Source of the DNA: JAHRAW01 sp965212085 | GTDB lineage: Bacteria > Pseudomonadota > Gammaproteobacteria > Arenicellales > Poriferihabitantaceae | Length of the DNA: 64,000 bases | Reading direction: 5' to 3' | Assembly (NCBI GenBank): GCA_965212085.1 | Contig: OZ243042.1 | Location: forward strand, 310,001-374,000 | In this document: piece by piece, positions 41,671 through 49,855 of the stretch | How the letters are laid out: each line of letters begins with the position of its first letter | Numbering within the stretch: the first letter of the stretch is position 1 | The notes under the pieces: generated by a model | What the model was told of the DNA's origin: nothing | Databases searched by the model: none | The model's input: only the letters and a program-made list of their open reading frames with translations | Position numbers and translations under genes: made by a program

Positions 41671-44600
41671 ATGAAACGCTTTCTGACCATCGCCCTCCTG
41701 GCCATCACTCCGGTCTTATCCGGCCCGGCGTTTGCCCAGCAAGATCCTGAAGCCCTGGCCATCACCGGCGACCTTGAGGTCCGCGTTACGACCTCGGACT
41801 TCATCCTGTTTGACGAAGGCGGCACCGGAAGCCGCAGGCTGACCGGCACCCTGACCCTCAACGCCCCCGGCACCTTCGCACTGCGCGCCACCACCCTCGG
41901 CACCTACGGCCTGTTCACCATCACCAGCGACGGCGACTGGGCCTACAGCATCGGCTTGTTCGGCGGTCAACTTCGCCGTGTCCGCGCCTTGCTGCCCGGT
42001 CAAGTCGCGATTGAAAGGTTCACGGTGCGCGCCACAGACGAAGACGGCCTCACCCTTGACACCCAGGTAACCTTCATCTTCAGCGGCGCCAACAACCGGC
42101 CGAACCCCCGCATCACCAGCCCGGTGTCCGCGGATACCACGGTCGCCGCCGGCGCCGTGGTGGTGGTGGAAGGCACGGTGACTGACGAAGACGACATGGT
42201 CGTTGATTTCCCGCCCGCGCCGACCGTGTTGTGGAGTACCGACCCGCCCATGGGCGCGTTCGCCGACCCCACCGCCCTCGCCACCACCTGGAGCGTGGCG
42301 CCGCCGGCCACGGCAACCGAGATTGAACTGATCCTGATGGTGACCGACGCCGGCGGCTTGAGCAACACCGCCACCACCACCCTGACCCTGCACCCCACCA
42401 ACGCCTTCGGCGGCGTCACCACCGGCGCCGTCACCGAAGACGACAGCCCGGTCTCCTCCACCATCGTACCCTCAACCATGGTGCTGCAAACCGGCGGCAC
42501 CCTGACCGTAGCCGGCGGCGTAACCGCGCAAACCAACTTCGCCTGCACCGACGGCATCTTTAACATTGACGCCGCCGGCGTCTGGACCTACGAGGTGAGG
42601 AACGACCTGACCGCCGTGCAAGGGCTGGGCGTCGGCGAAACCCGGGTGGACACCTGCCCGGTCGCCGCCGTTGATACCGCCCTTATCCCCGCCACCGTGG
42701 ACGTGGTCATCACCATCACCGGCGTCAACGACGCGCCCACGGTCACGGTGGACATCAGTTCGCCGACCGGGACAGCCTCCTCAATCGCGCTTGGCGACGA
42801 ACTGAACCCGGGCACGGTCCTCACGCTGACCTCCACCGTCGTGGACCCGGACGTCAACGACGTCCTGACCTACGCGTGGCGCGCCCTTGTCGGCCCTTCG
42901 GACGTGGGCAGTTTTTCCGATGCCACCGCCGCCGTCACCACCTGGACCGCGCCCAACTTCCCAGAGACCGTTACGTTGAGTCTGACGGTGGGCGACGAGG
43001 CCAGCAATGTTGTACGGAACCGCAACGTCACCGTAATCGCCGATTCGCTGGTTTTCACCGCTCCCATCCCCGACCAGTTTTACCTGCAAGGTATCGCCAT
43101 CCCCGACCTGACCCTGCCGGCGGCCACCGGCACCGGCGTCGGCGGCAGCACCACTCCCACGACCTACGCCCTTGACCCGATTCCGGCGGGCCTGACCTTT
43201 GACGACGCCACCCGCATCTTGAGCGGCACCCCCACCGACGCCCCGACCGGCACCACCCACACCTACACCGCCACCGACGGCAGTACCAGCATCAGCATCA
43301 CCTTCACCATCAACGAAGTGGACCTCATCCCGGCCTTCGCCGTCACCACCATCCCCGACCGGCGCTACCTCATCGGCGAACCCATTGAGCCGCTCACGCT
43401 GCCCGAAGCCGGCGGCGGAGACGCCGTTCTCACCTACGCCATTGCCGGCATCCGCCCCTGCAACTGCCAGCCGCTCCTCGCCCTGCCCGCGGGACTCGCC
43501 TTTGACGCCGACACCCGCATCCTGAGCGGCACCCCCACCGTCACCCAACCCACCACCACCTACCGCTACTTCGTCGTGGACAACGACGAAGACGGCAACC
43601 GCGACATCGTACCCCTGGATTTCCTCATCACCGTCGACAACGAACTAGCACGCCGCACCGGCGACGCCACCACCGAACGCGCCCTGCAAAAAAACCTCGC
43701 CGCCTTCGGCGGCGCCTTCGCCGCCGGCACCGTGAGCGTATTTGAAGACTACCTCTCCACCCCCGCCCGCCCAAACACCAGCCACTTCACCGTCGGCGGC
43801 CACAAGTTTGAGTTAGCGGCCGTAGGGACAGGTCGCGACCTGTCCACCCAAACCCCGCCATCATTCCCGAACACACCCACGCCGTCATTCCCGAACGATA
43901 GAAAAACAGGGAGCGCTACTCCGCTGTCATTCCCGAACGATAGAAAAACAGGGAGCGATAGCGACCATGTTTTTCATCGTATCGGGAATCCAGTTGAACA
44001 TGACCTCGCCAACACCATAAACAGCGCAAACCTCGCCGACACCACATCCAACGGTGCCACCACCGGCACCGCCAACACCCCGGCCACCACCACCACCTTA
44101 ATGTCCGGCCAAGACCTCCTGATGAAAAGCGCGTTCCACCTGAACCTCAACAACGCCACCCCCGGCACCCCCAGCTGGAGCCTCTGGGCACGCGCCACCA
44201 CCAGCAACTTTGACGGCAAACCCGAAGACGACTTTGACCTGAGCGGCGATGTAACCTCAGCCTACTTAGGCGCAGACTACCAAACCCCGAACGGCACCCG
44301 CATAGGCGTAGCCATCTCCGAAAGCAGCGGCGAAATAGACTATGACGACACCACCGACGGTGCCAAAGGCGACCTGGAAACCGACCTCACCAGCATCCTG
44401 CCCTACATCCAATGGCAGCCCACCGACACCACCAACGCCTGGGTCGTCCTCGGCTACGGCGAAGGAGACGCCGAACTGTCCACAGACGGCGATGCCGAGA
44501 CCACCGACGTGGATATTGAAATGCAAATGATCGCCCTCGGCATATCCGGCGACCTGACCACGTACAAACGCAGCGAATGGTCGTGGAAGGCCAGCGCCTT

Positions 44601-45135
44601 CGCCGTGGAACTGGAATCCGAAGCCGATGAGGAAACCGACCTGCCGGCAGTAACCGCAGACTCCCAACGCCTGCGCGTTGCCATGCAAGGCCGCGTCCCC
44701 GGCGAGGCATCCGCCACCGGCGGAGTATTCACCCCAAACTGGGAACTCGGCCTGCGCTGGGATGACGGCGACGCCGAACAAGGTAGCGGTGCGGATTTGG
44801 GATTGGGCTTTGATTACCGCCACCCGGCGAGCGGTTTGAGCATGCAGGCGAAAGCCAGCGCGTTAGTCGCGCACGAGGAGGAAGACTACGAAGAATGGAA
44901 CGCCAGCCTGCAAGTACGGTATGACCCCGGCGCACAAGGCCGCGGAATCACCTTCACCCTGAAACCCGGCTGGACCGCAGGCGGCCGTAGTCAACAAATG
45001 GGAATGGACTTCTCCAACGCCCTCGGCAAATGGAGTAAACGCGGTCTGCGATTGGAGTTGACCGGCGAACGTACCGAACGGGATGACAACGACATCGGCC
45101 ACAACATCCGGCTGACCGGCTCGTTGCACTTCTAA
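41671..45135 (+). CDS. Autotransporter-like outer-membrane protein with VCBS/Ig-like passenger
   Basis: 1154 residues from ATG 41671. A signal peptide (MKRFLTIALLAITPVLSGPAFA, about 22 residues) starts it. The passenger contains cadherin/VCBS-like repeats (ITGVNDAPTV, then WTYEVRNDLTAVQGL) and two putative-Ig modules with RILSGTPT. A C-terminal beta-barrel of about 350 residues begins SWSLWARAT and ends SLHF with a terminal Phe. Between passenger and barrel lies repeat-derived sequence (SFPNDRKTGS twice). If translation starts at the SD-preceded ATG 41527, the signal peptide is buried behind a polyproline leader. Likely a surface adhesin or interaction protein; ligand unknown. Confidence 0.85.
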   Translation: MKRFLTIALLAITPVLSGPAFAQQDPEALAITGDLEVRVTTSDFILFDEGGTGSRRLTGTLTLNAPGTFALRATTLGTYGLFTITSDGDWAYSIGLFGGQLRRVRALLPGQVAIERFTVRATDEDGLTLDTQVTFIFSGANNRPNPRITSPVSADTTVAAGAVVVVEGTVTDEDDMVVDFPPAPTVLWSTDPPMGAFADPTALATTWSVAPPATATEIELILMVTDAGGLSNTATTTLTLHPTNAFGGVTTGAVTEDDSPVSSTIVPSTMVLQTGGTLTVAGGVTAQTNFACTDGIFNIDAAGVWTYEVRNDLTAVQGLGVGETRVDTCPVAAVDTALIPATVDVVITITGVNDAPTVTVDISSPTGTASSIALGDELNPGTVLTLTSTVVDPDVNDVLTYAWRALVGPSDVGSFSDATAAVTTWTAPNFPETVTLSLTVGDEASNVVRNRNVTVIADSLVFTAPIPDQFYLQGIAIPDLTLPAATGTGVGGSTTPTTYALDPIPAGLTFDDATRILSGTPTDAPTGTTHTYTATDGSTSISITFTINEVDLIPAFAVTTIPDRRYLIGEPIEPLTLPEAGGGDAVLTYAIAGIRPCNCQPLLALPAGLAFDADTRILSGTPTVTQPTTTYRYFVVDNDEDGNRDIVPLDFLITVDNELARRTGDATTERALQKNLAAFGGAFAAGTVSVFEDYLSTPARPNTSHFTVGGHKFELAAVGTGRDLSTQTPPSFPNTPTPSFPNDRKTGSATPLSFPNDRKTGSDSDHVFHRIGNPVEHDLANTINSANLADTTSNGATTGTANTPATTTTLMSGQDLLMKSAFHLNLNNATPGTPSWSLWARATTSNFDGKPEDDFDLSGDVTSAYLGADYQTPNGTRIGVAISESSGEIDYDDTTDGAKGDLETDLTSILPYIQWQPTDTTNAWVVLGYGEGDAELSTDGDAETTDVDIEMQMIALGISGDLTTYKRSEWSWKASAFAVELESEADEETDLPAVTADSQRLRVAMQGRVPGEASATGGVFTPNWELGLRWDDGDAEQGSGADLGLGFDYRHPASGLSMQAKASALVAHEEEDYEEWNASLQVRYDPGAQGRGITFTLKPGWTAGGRSQQMGMDFSNALGKWSKRGLRLELTGERTERDDNDIGHNIRLTGSLHF
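43830..43991. repeat. Palindromic repeats inside the autotransporter coding sequence
   Basis: A module C-like palindrome (GGGACAGGTCGCGACCTGTCC) is followed by a half hairpin A (about 43883-43911) and a full hairpin A (43929-43989), all in frame. They code for two SFPNDRKTGS runs and HVFHRIGNPV between passenger and barrel domains. Confidence 0.88.
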
Positions 45136-46154
45136 CTTTGTGCGCGTGACGCGCATTTGCGGTGGCGCGAGGCGCGGGGTGGGGTTGCGCGTGACGCGCA
45201 TTGTGGGGGGGATGCCCCCCACGCCCCCTTTGCGGCGCGGGAAAACTCCTGTTTTCAGCGCCGCCGTGCGCGTCCCTGCGCACGCCGAAGTCAGCGGCTA
45301 TCGCCGCCGGTTGGACGGCCGCAGAGGTGTAAAGACGGACAAGGGAAACGATGAGGCTTGATCGCCTTTTTTGCGCTTCCTTTGCCCTGCCTTACGCCTC
45401 TGCCGTCATGCCCACGAAAGTACAAATCGCCCTCGGTGTCATCCCCGAACGATAGAAAAATAGGGAGCGTTAGCGACCGTTTGTTTCATCGTATCGGGAA
45501 CCCGCTTTTTTGGTTCGGCGATAGCCGAACTGTCGCGCACAGGGATGTGCGCGCGGCGCTGGAAACAGGAGTTTCCCCGCGCCGCACAGGGGGGTGCGGG
45601 GGGTCTCCCCCCGCATGCGCGTCACGCGCAACCGCGCCCTCGCGCCCCGCCCTCGGTGTCATTCCCGAACGATAGAAAAATAGGAAGCGCAGCGACCATA
45701 TTTTTCATCGCTATTCGGGAATCCAGAGGTTAAACCGGTGGTGGGACGTGTGCCACTGGATTCCCGAGTACGCAAGTGTCCGTAAGCCGCTTGCGCGGCA
45801 ACGGACACTAACGCTCGGGAATGACGACAGCGTTGTTGCCACGTTTCTCGGTGTCATACCCGCAAAGTGTAAATCGCCCTCGGTGTCATACCCGCATTTG
45901 GGGTAGTAGGGGCAGGTCGCGACCTGTCCCCGATTGGACGCTGAATTCCCGCCTCACCTCTGCCGTCATTCCCGAACGATAGAAAAATAGGGAGCGCCAG
46001 CGACCATATTTTTCATCGCTATTCGGGAATCCAGTTTTATATGGTACGGCGGGGCGGCGTAGAGACAGGTCGCTACCTTGTCCCTGCGCCGGATCAAATT
46101 GGCACCGGATTCTTGCTTCCTTTGTTGCGCTTGGGACTGGAAACTGCCTTCCGG
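45136..46154. repeat. 1-kb palindromic repeat array downstream of the autotransporter gene
   Basis: No gene is seen. It contains E module material at 45140-45360, hairpin A copies at 45441-45500, 45661-45722 and 45967-46029, an inverted D module at about 45530-45630, a TGTCCGT palindrome (about 45775-45825) and module C-like palindromes near 45906-45931 and 46057-46083. It separates convergent genes. Confidence 0.85.
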
Positions 46155-46892
46155 TCACAGGCACTCGATAATTTGCACGGCTTTTCGGACGCCGTTTTCC
46201 AGGTGTCCGGCGATCATCTCCATGTTGATTTCCGCACCACGGCCGGCGGCGGGATTTACCACCATGGCGATGGCGGCGTAGGCGATGCCGAGTTCCCGGG
46301 CCAGCGCGGCTTCGGGCATGGCGGTCATGCCGACCAGGTTGGCGCCGTCGCGTTCCAGGCGGTCTATTTCCGCGGCGGTTTCGAGCCGCGGGCCCTGGGT
46401 GACGGCGTACACCGCGCCGTTCACCGCTTCCACCCCGGCCTTTTGCGCCGCGGCGATGATTTCCCCGCGCACCCCTTCGTCGTAGGGTTTGGAAAACTCG
46501 GTGTGTTGCAGCGCGCCGGGCGAGTCGCCGGCCGGGTCGTCGAAAAAGGTGTGCGCCCGGCCCCAGGTGTAGTCAATGATTTGGTCGGGTACGACGATGG
46601 TTTCCGGCCTGAGCGGGTTGGAAATTCCGCCGACCGCGGCCAGCGCGATGATGCGCTTTACCCCGGCGTCTTTGAGCGCGCGGACGTTGGCGCGGTAATT
46701 TATCCGGTGCGGGGCGATGGTGCGGCCGCTTCCGTGGCGGGGCAGGAACACCAGCGCGCGGCCCGCCATGCGGCCAAACACCAGCGCCGCGGACGGCTCG
46801 CCGTAGGGCGTGCTCGCGGTTTCGCGGCGTTCGATTTCAAGCCCGGCGAGTTCCGCAAAACCGGTGCCGCCGATGATGGCTGTGTCTGTCAT
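46155..46892 (-). CDS. mtnP: S-methyl-5'-thioadenosine/thioinosine phosphorylase
   Basis: A 245-residue purine nucleoside phosphorylase of the MTAP family that recycles methylthioadenosine formed in polyamine or homoserine-lactone synthesis. The start TAIIGGTGFAEL binds phosphate. PRHGSGRTIAPHRINYRAN and GMTAMPEAALARELG are family motifs. The short length resembles the Pseudomonas thioinosine-specific form (PA3004), so MTIP activity is possible. Its ATG overlaps the preceding rmlA-like stop (ATGA). Confidence 0.88.
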   Translation of the reverse strand: MTDTAIIGGTGFAELAGLEIERRETASTPYGEPSAALVFGRMAGRALVFLPRHGSGRTIAPHRINYRANVRALKDAGVKRIIALAAVGGISNPLRPETIVVPDQIIDYTWGRAHTFFDDPAGDSPGALQHTEFSKPYDEGVRGEIIAAAQKAGVEAVNGAVYAVTQGPRLETAAEIDRLERDGANLVGMTAMPEAALARELGIAYAAIAMVVNPAAGRGAEINMEMIAGHLENGVRKAVQIIECL

Positions 46893-47758
46893 TTGGTTAG
46901 CGTGTTGTAGCCGGGATTAGTGGCCGGGATTAGTTGCCGCAAATAGCGCCCGTAACAACCGGCCCCCAATCCGGCGGCGAGTTTGAGCAATGCTTCATCA
47001 CCGATAAACCCCATGCGCCAGGCGGCTTCTTCGGGACAGCCCGCTTTGACGCCCTGATCTTTTTCGGCGGCTGCAAGGAATCCGGCGGCGGCCCGCAGTG
47101 AATCGCGGGAGTTGATGTTCAACCAGGTTATCTCATCGCCGAGAATTTCCACCTCCAGCGCGCCTTCGGCGAGGTAGGCGTTGTTGAGGTCGGTGATTGC
47201 CGGGCCGGGTTGGGACGACATTAGTTCCCGCGCGCGTTCGGCCACGGTGTTGTCGTAGAACGCGAGGCCGGTTACCGCATAGCCGGTTCCGGGGTCGGCG
47301 GGATCTGCGGGGCGGGCGAATATGCGCGCGCCTTTTTTGAGGGTCGCGGCTTTTTGCAGGGTGGCCGGCAGCGACCGGCCGTGAAAAATTTGATCCCCCG
47401 GCGCCAGCGCCAGCGATTGGCCGCCGGTGAATTCCGAAGCGATGATCAAGGCTTGAACCGGGTCGCCGGTGGCGGGTTGAATGGCGTAGGACAGGTTGAT
47501 GCCCCACGCTTCGCCGCCGCCGAGGCGTTGTTGAAAAAGCGGGGCGGCCCGGGGCGTGGCGACTATCAGGATGTGGCGGATTCCGGCCAGCAGCAACAGC
47601 GAAAGCGAATGGTAAATCACCGGCTGGCCGCGCACCGCAAGCAGCGATTTTGGGAGCGCCGGGGTTGCGGGCTGCCGGTTCGTGGCATCCGTGACGTCCG
47701 TGGCATCCGTGGCATCCGTGACGTAATCCCCGGCCCCGGCCAAAATAATGCCCCTCAC
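46889..47758 (-). CDS. Degenerate RmlA-like nucleotidyltransferase
   Basis: A 289-residue protein aligning along its length with glucose-1-phosphate thymidylyltransferase (VRGIILAG at the start, then PVIYHSLSLLLLAGIR, GYAVTGLAFYDN, ITDLNNAYL, CPEEAAWR and MGFI). Key elements are missing. The GGxGTRLYP nucleotide loop is replaced by DATDATDVTDAT from a tandem repeat at 47682-47723. The VVEF...EEKP segment before YAVTGL is deleted, and WLDTG reads WLNIN. It is probably inactive for sugar-nucleotide synthesis. GTG 47758 is the likely start; a Met 72 nt upstream would overlap hldD. It lies in an LPS gene series. Confidence 0.75.
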   Translation of the reverse strand: MRGIILAGAGDYVTDATDATDVTDATNRQPATPALPKSLLAVRGQPVIYHSLSLLLLAGIRHILIVATPRAAPLFQQRLGGGEAWGINLSYAIQPATGDPVQALIIASEFTGGQSLALAPGDQIFHGRSLPATLQKAATLKKGARIFARPADPADPGTGYAVTGLAFYDNTVAERARELMSSQPGPAITDLNNAYLAEGALEVEILGDEITWLNINSRDSLRAAAGFLAAAEKDQGVKAGCPEEAAWRMGFIGDEALLKLAAGLGAGCYGRYLRQLIPATNPGYNTLTK

Positions 47759-47792
47759 CGCCGCCCGCCGCAAAAATTCCGGTTGTGTGCCA

Positions 47793-48809
47793 TCACGCGC
47801 AGCCCAGCAACGCATCCACGTACCCGCCAACCCCCTCCTCTACGCCAAGAAATGGTGCGGCGTAACCGGCGGCGCGAAGTTTTTCCGGGTCGGCCTGGGT
47901 ATAACTCTGGTACTTGCCGCGCAACGCCTCGGGCATTTGGATGTAGGCGATTTCTCCGTCAGCAAGGGCTTGTTCGAGGGAAGTCTGCGCTCTATCCTCG
48001 TGCCGGCGGCAGGCGTTGAGCACCGCCACGGCGACTTCGTTAAAACTGCGGCTGCGACCGGTGCCGGCGTTGTAGATGCCGCTGATGGATGGGTTATCCA
48101 TGAAAAACAAGTTGATCGCGACGATGTCTTCCACCGAAACAAAATCCCGGCGTTGTTCGCCGTCTGCGTACCCGCCGCTGCCTTCAAACAAACGCACCCG
48201 GCCGTCGCGCCGGTACTGGTTGAAAAAATGCCACGGCACCGAAGCCATGCGCTCCTTGTGCTGCTCGCGGGGTCCGTACACGTTGAAATAGCGCAGGCCC
48301 ACGCACTGAAATTCCGCCGCCGGCTGCGCGCGGACGAACTCATCGAACAACAGTTTTGACCGCGCATAGATGTTTAGCGCGGCTTCGTTTTGCGGCGCTT
48401 CGGTGAACACCTCGCCGGCGCCGTACACCGACGCCGAGGAAGCGTAGATGTACTGCGCGCCGTGCCTGGCGCAAAATTCATACAACGCTTTGGAGCAGGC
48501 GAAATTATTCTCCAGCATATACGCTTCATCGGTGGCCATGGTGTCGGTGCACGCCCCCTGGTGCAGGATTACCGAAGGGCGCCGGCCCGGCCATTGATCG
48601 CGTTCCACCGCCGCCAGGAACTCGCGCTTGTCCAGGTAGGCGCTGATGGAAAGGTCGGCGAGGTTGCGGGTTTTGGGGTCGGCGGCGTCTTCAGCGTTAG
48701 CGGCGTCGGCGACGTCATCCACCACCAGAATCTCGTTGAGGCCGCGGCGGTTCAACGCCTTCACGAGGTTGGAGCCGATGAACCCGGCACCGCCGGTGAC
48801 GACGATCAT
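47793..48809 (-). CDS. hldD: ADP-L-glycero-D-manno-heptose-6-epimerase
   Basis: A 338-residue SDR-family epimerase that makes ADP-L-glycero-D-manno-heptose for the LPS inner core. It has VTGGAGFIGSN (residues 4-14) for NADP, SSASVYG, then the catalytic YARSK (Tyr/Lys), and NVYGPREQHKERMASV, a signature of RfaD. A small Ala-Asp-rich insert near residues 32-42 (ADAANAEDAADP) is repeat-derived. Its ATG overlaps the hldA stop (ATGA). Confidence 0.95.
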   Translation of the reverse strand: MIVVTGGAGFIGSNLVKALNRRGLNEILVVDDVADAANAEDAADPKTRNLADLSISAYLDKREFLAAVERDQWPGRRPSVILHQGACTDTMATDEAYMLENNFACSKALYEFCARHGAQYIYASSASVYGAGEVFTEAPQNEAALNIYARSKLLFDEFVRAQPAAEFQCVGLRYFNVYGPREQHKERMASVPWHFFNQYRRDGRVRLFEGSGGYADGEQRRDFVSVEDIVAINLFFMDNPSISGIYNAGTGRSRSFNEVAVAVLNACRRHEDRAQTSLEQALADGEIAYIQMPEALRGKYQSYTQADPEKLRAAGYAAPFLGVEEGVGGYVDALLGCA

Positions 48810-49855
48810 CGCGGGTGATCTCCGTTCCCGTTCCCGTTCCCGTCCCCGTTCCCATCCCCATCCCTGCGGAGGGCGGCTTTCAACTCTTCGATATTGGCGG
48901 TGGCGGTTCCCAGTTTGGACACCACGACCCCGGCCACGCCGTTGGCGAGACCCAGCGCGGTATGGTCATCCAGCCCGGCTGCGGTGGCCATGGCCATGAC
49001 CGCGATCACCGAATCGCCGGCGCCGCTGACGTCGTACACCTCCCGCGCCCGCGCTTGGCGGCGGATGGGGCCGCCTTGCCGTGGGAACAAAACCATGCCG
49101 CGGTCGCTCAGGGTCACCAGCAGTTTATCCAGTTGGTGGCGCTCCATCAGCGTGTTCGCCTTGGCCGCCATGTCGTCTTCATCCACCACCGCGCCCGCCA
49201 CCTGCTCAAACTCCTTGAGGTTCGGGGTCACCATGGCGGCGCCCCGGTAGCGGGAAAAACTGCCGCCCTTGGGATCCACCAGCACCGGGATATGTTTTTC
49301 CGCGGCCAGTTCGATGAGGGTTTCGATGCGCTCAAGGCCGCCCTTGCCGTAATCCGACAGCACCACGACTTGGTGGCTTTCGAGGAGTTCGGCAAACTTC
49401 GCCGTGGCCGCGTCCAGGGATTCGGCGCCGGGGGGCGATTCAAAATCCGCCCGCAGCAACTGCTGATTGCGGGACAGCACCCGCAGCTTGATGGTGGTTC
49501 GGGCCGCGCGGTCCACCACCAGTTGTGGCGCGATGCCCGCCTGGGCGGCGATTTCCGCCACCCGGCCCCCGGCTTCGTCGTCCCCGACCACCGCCAGCAG
49601 CGTGCACTTTCCGCCCAGCGAAGTGATGTTGCAGGCGACGTTGCCGGCGCCGCCGATGCGCTCCTCGCTGGCGTCCACGGTCACCACCGGCACCGGCGCT
49701 TCCGGTGAAATGCGCTCCACCGGCCCGAACCAGTAGCGGTCAAGCATGGCATCGCCCGCCACCAGGACGTTGCACGCCGGCAGTTTGCCGAGGGCGGCGC
49801 TCAGGTCCGCGGCGGACCCGGCGGACCCGGCGGGCTTAGCGGCGGCCGATGCCAT
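48806..49855 (-). CDS. Heptose 7-phosphate kinase (HldA-type, kinase domain only)
   Basis: A 349-residue PfkB-family kinase matching the N-terminal half of E. coli HldE. DAMLDRYWFGPVERISPEAP and IGGAGNVA bind the sugar; the catalytic Asp lies in VSGAGDSV (about residue 285). E. coli HldE is about 477 residues and carries a second, adenylyltransferase domain that is absent here. The protein instead ends in DGNGDGNGNGNGD, encoded by the period-6 repeat at 48824-48864. A separate HldC must exist elsewhere for LPS heptose synthesis. The start at 49855 overlaps the ugd stop region by 20 nt. Confidence 0.88.
   Translation of the reverse strand: MASAAAKPAGSAGSAADLSAALGKLPACNVLVAGDAMLDRYWFGPVERISPEAPVPVVTVDASEERIGGAGNVACNITSLGGKCTLLAVVGDDEAGGRVAEIAAQAGIAPQLVVDRAARTTIKLRVLSRNQQLLRADFESPPGAESLDAATAKFAELLESHQVVVLSDYGKGGLERIETLIELAAEKHIPVLVDPKGGSFSRYRGAAMVTPNLKEFEQVAGAVVDEDDMAAKANTLMERHQLDKLLVTLSDRGMVLFPRQGGPIRRQARAREVYDVSGAGDSVIAVMAMATAAGLDDHTALGLANGVAGVVVSKLGTATANIEELKAALRRDGDGNGDGNGNGNGDHPR
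48824..48864. repeat. GTTCCC hexanucleotide repeat at the end of hldA
   Basis: Six to seven GTTCCC/GTCCCC/CATCCC units, coding on the minus strand for alternating Asp/Asn and Gly before the stop. Confidence 0.8.
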
